From Nocardiopsis_C rhodophaea (GTDB taxonomy: Bacteria; Actinomycetota; Actinomycetes; Streptosporangiales; Streptosporangiaceae): DNA of 64,000 bases. A model generated the notes under the pieces. That model was not told where the DNA came from. It did no database searches and was given only the letters and a program-made list of their open reading frames with translations. The DNA lies in assembly GCF_039530945.1 (NCBI RefSeq), contig NZ_BAAAPC010000028.1, positions 1 to 64,000 on the forward strand. Reading direction: 5' to 3'. The position numbers and the translations under genes are program-made. Shown here one piece after another: positions 63,501-64,000 of this stretch. Within the stretch, counting starts at the first letter, position 1, and the number at the start of each line of letters is the position of its first letter.

Positions 63501-63762
63501 GGGCCGACATACTCCGCCGCAGCCCGCGCAGAACCTGGATCCACGGCCAGTAACCGGGGGTGCCTTCTCTATCCCAGCACGTGCCTGTGGCGACGAGCGC
63601 GCCCCGGCGCCCCGCCCGCGCCATGGCGTCGGCGACCAGCGCCGTCTTGCCGATACCGGTGTCACCGGTCACGAACACCAGGCCACCGTGACTGCTGAGC
63701 GTGCGGACCAGAGCGTCTTCCAAGAGTGCCGACTCACGCTCTCGACCGACAAGCGCTGTCAT
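60598..63762 (-). CDS. Large AAA-ATPase regulator-like protein (LAL-related)
   Basis: 1054 residues. The N-terminal AAA_16 ATPase has Walker A VTGDTGIGKTALVADA near residue 32 and Walker B VVVVLDDLHWAD near 145. A long TPR-like region covers about 350-860. The C-terminal part (about 880-1050) is not a LuxR HTH. It has the pattern seen in some actinobacterial ATP-binding proteins, with DAKGLRDLHVLLGRPGR, VLDERAKSAYRTRL and a final QCVATGSSCQYDP. DNA binding is therefore not evident. It may be a signalling ATPase or a regulator with an unusual output domain. Confidence 0.85.
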   Translation of the reverse strand: MTALVGRERESALLEDALVRTLSSHGGLVFVTGDTGIGKTALVADAMARAGRRGALVATGTCWDREGTPGYWPWIQVLRGLRRSMSAQEWDEVRAMVGNGLASLLGETGQSDHEGAGGGDAFAIQDAVTTFLVTVSRRTPVVVVLDDLHWADPSSIGLLEFVTRHAWFEQLLIIGIYRDIEVEGEGHRLGALLPPLLTNSTSITLVGLDYEETRVLLTRATGRQPSRELAGAVHRRTGGNPFFVEQTAHLWQSGGSVASVDRGVRGVVEHRLNLLPEGVVELLTAASVLGLEFERDVLAEMMGRADREVDASLAEAVKARLAVHKDDPGRIAFVHDLVRGTLYANMAEAEARHWHAAAARAFRTLPAKMSRSAPGEVARHAYLGVPIFDPQDAAVLLRSAAQDAWDRMATGEASVHLSRALSLLPRETDPREWAEVALHLGSTQHHVGDEDASLRTFQEVAEVARGSGHTELLMRAALRMRGAVWLAHAPEVRRLTADLVNEAYTAFLGDSGTAATDSEREQELTAVIVELARGRGDDQTLIEGLMARHDAIWSLRTAAERQAIAEELGEAAARVSDRSVALLASLWRAMALLEQGDPAGRIEQRSVTEGATGSEPSASSWTAVWSQVAFGILAGKFDEARACLEAAEENERINREGAEPQGDLELLRFHQRWTLEVAQGNFDAADDLVRNGGADEHPYSDLLLGVTAAERGDTDIAQRYLTKVLTPDESSSRWIEPMRLRLRAQVAAGSGNREARARVREDLAPLQGHWLTMYGASLDGPVAFWSALLDAADGAWDAAVDGFVAAVRAADRLEARTWSIRARTHLAKALAARGAPGDRERARELSAGAEQEAVWLGVTHLLLSDPDAQHSVPQNAFTFDGQVWTLTFGGVTAHLPDAKGLRDLHVLLGRPGRAVSAIDLLSPSGGAVVRNSRRLGADPVLDERAKSAYRTRLSQLDEQIEEALARGEDERAAELDNERNVLIEEIRRAAGLHGRTRRLGDSAERARKAVTERIRNALRRMDDQHPVLAEHLRQCVATGSSCQYDPPEPTHWHL

Positions 63763-64000
63763 GACCTCTGTCCCATCGGCTGTCCTGGTGGGGTGTCGGA
63801 TCCATGCCCGCGCCGGCCGGAGGAGGACCGGAAGGGGCAGCGCGTCCCGATCGCCATATCGACTATGGCGATCTCCACCCGCGGTGTGGCGCCTCCAGTT
63901 TGTACGACGACACTACCAAGGCGCGTGCAGCCGAAACCTCCAGCGGTCGGGCTGCACGGCGTCCATAAAGGAGGCAGGCGCCTATGGGCACACAAACCAC
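63763..64000. other. Upstream region of the ATPase gene, right edge
   Basis: Probable promoter of the 60598-63762 gene. No other gene is supported before the window ends. Confidence 0.4.

Noticed and set aside
1..64000. CRISPR arrays, rRNA genes or replication origins
   Set aside because: No regularly spaced repeats, rRNA signatures or DnaA-box clusters were seen on reading the window.

Overview
This is a GC-rich window from an actinomycete. High-GC codon use, GTG starts, rare TTA codons, a SARP regulator, LAL-type regulators and a pyochelin/coelibactin-like NRPS locus all point there. A Nocardiopsaceae or Streptomyces-type host would fit, but the genus cannot be fixed from the sequence alone.

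Layout. Positions 1-7280 are ordinary accessory genes: a secreted GH5 glycosidase, a membrane protein, a Crp/Fnr regulator, a lipoprotein, a WrbA quinone reductase, and an MFS exporter divergent from a TetR gene with two matched operators between them. Positions 7387-36887 hold a non-ribosomal peptide cluster. A minus-strand operon (26958 to 15024) encodes NRPS-A (docking-Cy-A with embedded methyltransferase-PCP-TE), a thiazolinyl imine reductase, a type II thioesterase, a methyltransferase, a class II DAHP synthase and a PabA-PabB fusion. A second minus-strand unit encodes NRPS-B (ArCP-Cy-A-PCP-Cy-A-PCP) and a SnoaL-like protein. A DHA2 exporter sits between the two. To the left are an aryl-AMP ligase with an aromatic FAD hydroxylase, a PNPOx-like flavoprotein, a plus-strand operon (methyltransferase, benzoate-CoA-ligase-like enzyme, TetR) and a class IV PLP enzyme that could be an aminodeoxychorismate lyase.

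How the cluster probably works. The NRPS layout is that of a pyochelin/yersiniabactin-type metallophore with three heterocyclising modules. The chorismate enzyme in the operon has the Lys signature of 4-amino-4-deoxychorismate synthase, and no salicylate synthase or isochorismatase is visible. The aryl-AMP ligase pocket is of the salicylate type. My inference is that the cap is an aminated salicylate, for example 4-aminosalicylate made from PABA by the FAD hydroxylase. It would be joined to one Thr-like and two Cys residues, with the last ring reduced and perhaps N-methylated. The two adenylation domains of NRPS-B are identical over two blocks of about 286 bp that flank a diverged 319-bp pocket core, which suggests subdomain exchange or gene conversion.

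Positions 37625-45165 hold a separate, unrecognised plus-strand operon (thioesterase, MFS, acyl-CoA dehydrogenase-like, FAD monooxygenase) behind a paired palindromic operator and followed by a LuxR regulator. Immediately after the LuxR gene is the 3' end of a broken TetR gene resembling the one at 6681-7280. Next come a TauE exporter, an NmrA/DUF2867 protein, a photolyase, a quinone oxidoreductase and an imine reductase-like dehydrogenase. From about 49.7 to 60.5 kb the DNA is a graveyard of broken genes: an MFS fragment, several transposase relics, a frameshifted integrase abutting a tRNA-Ile 3' half, and a methyltransferase fragment. Within it sits one SARP regulator. The window ends with a large AAA-ATPase regulator-like protein.
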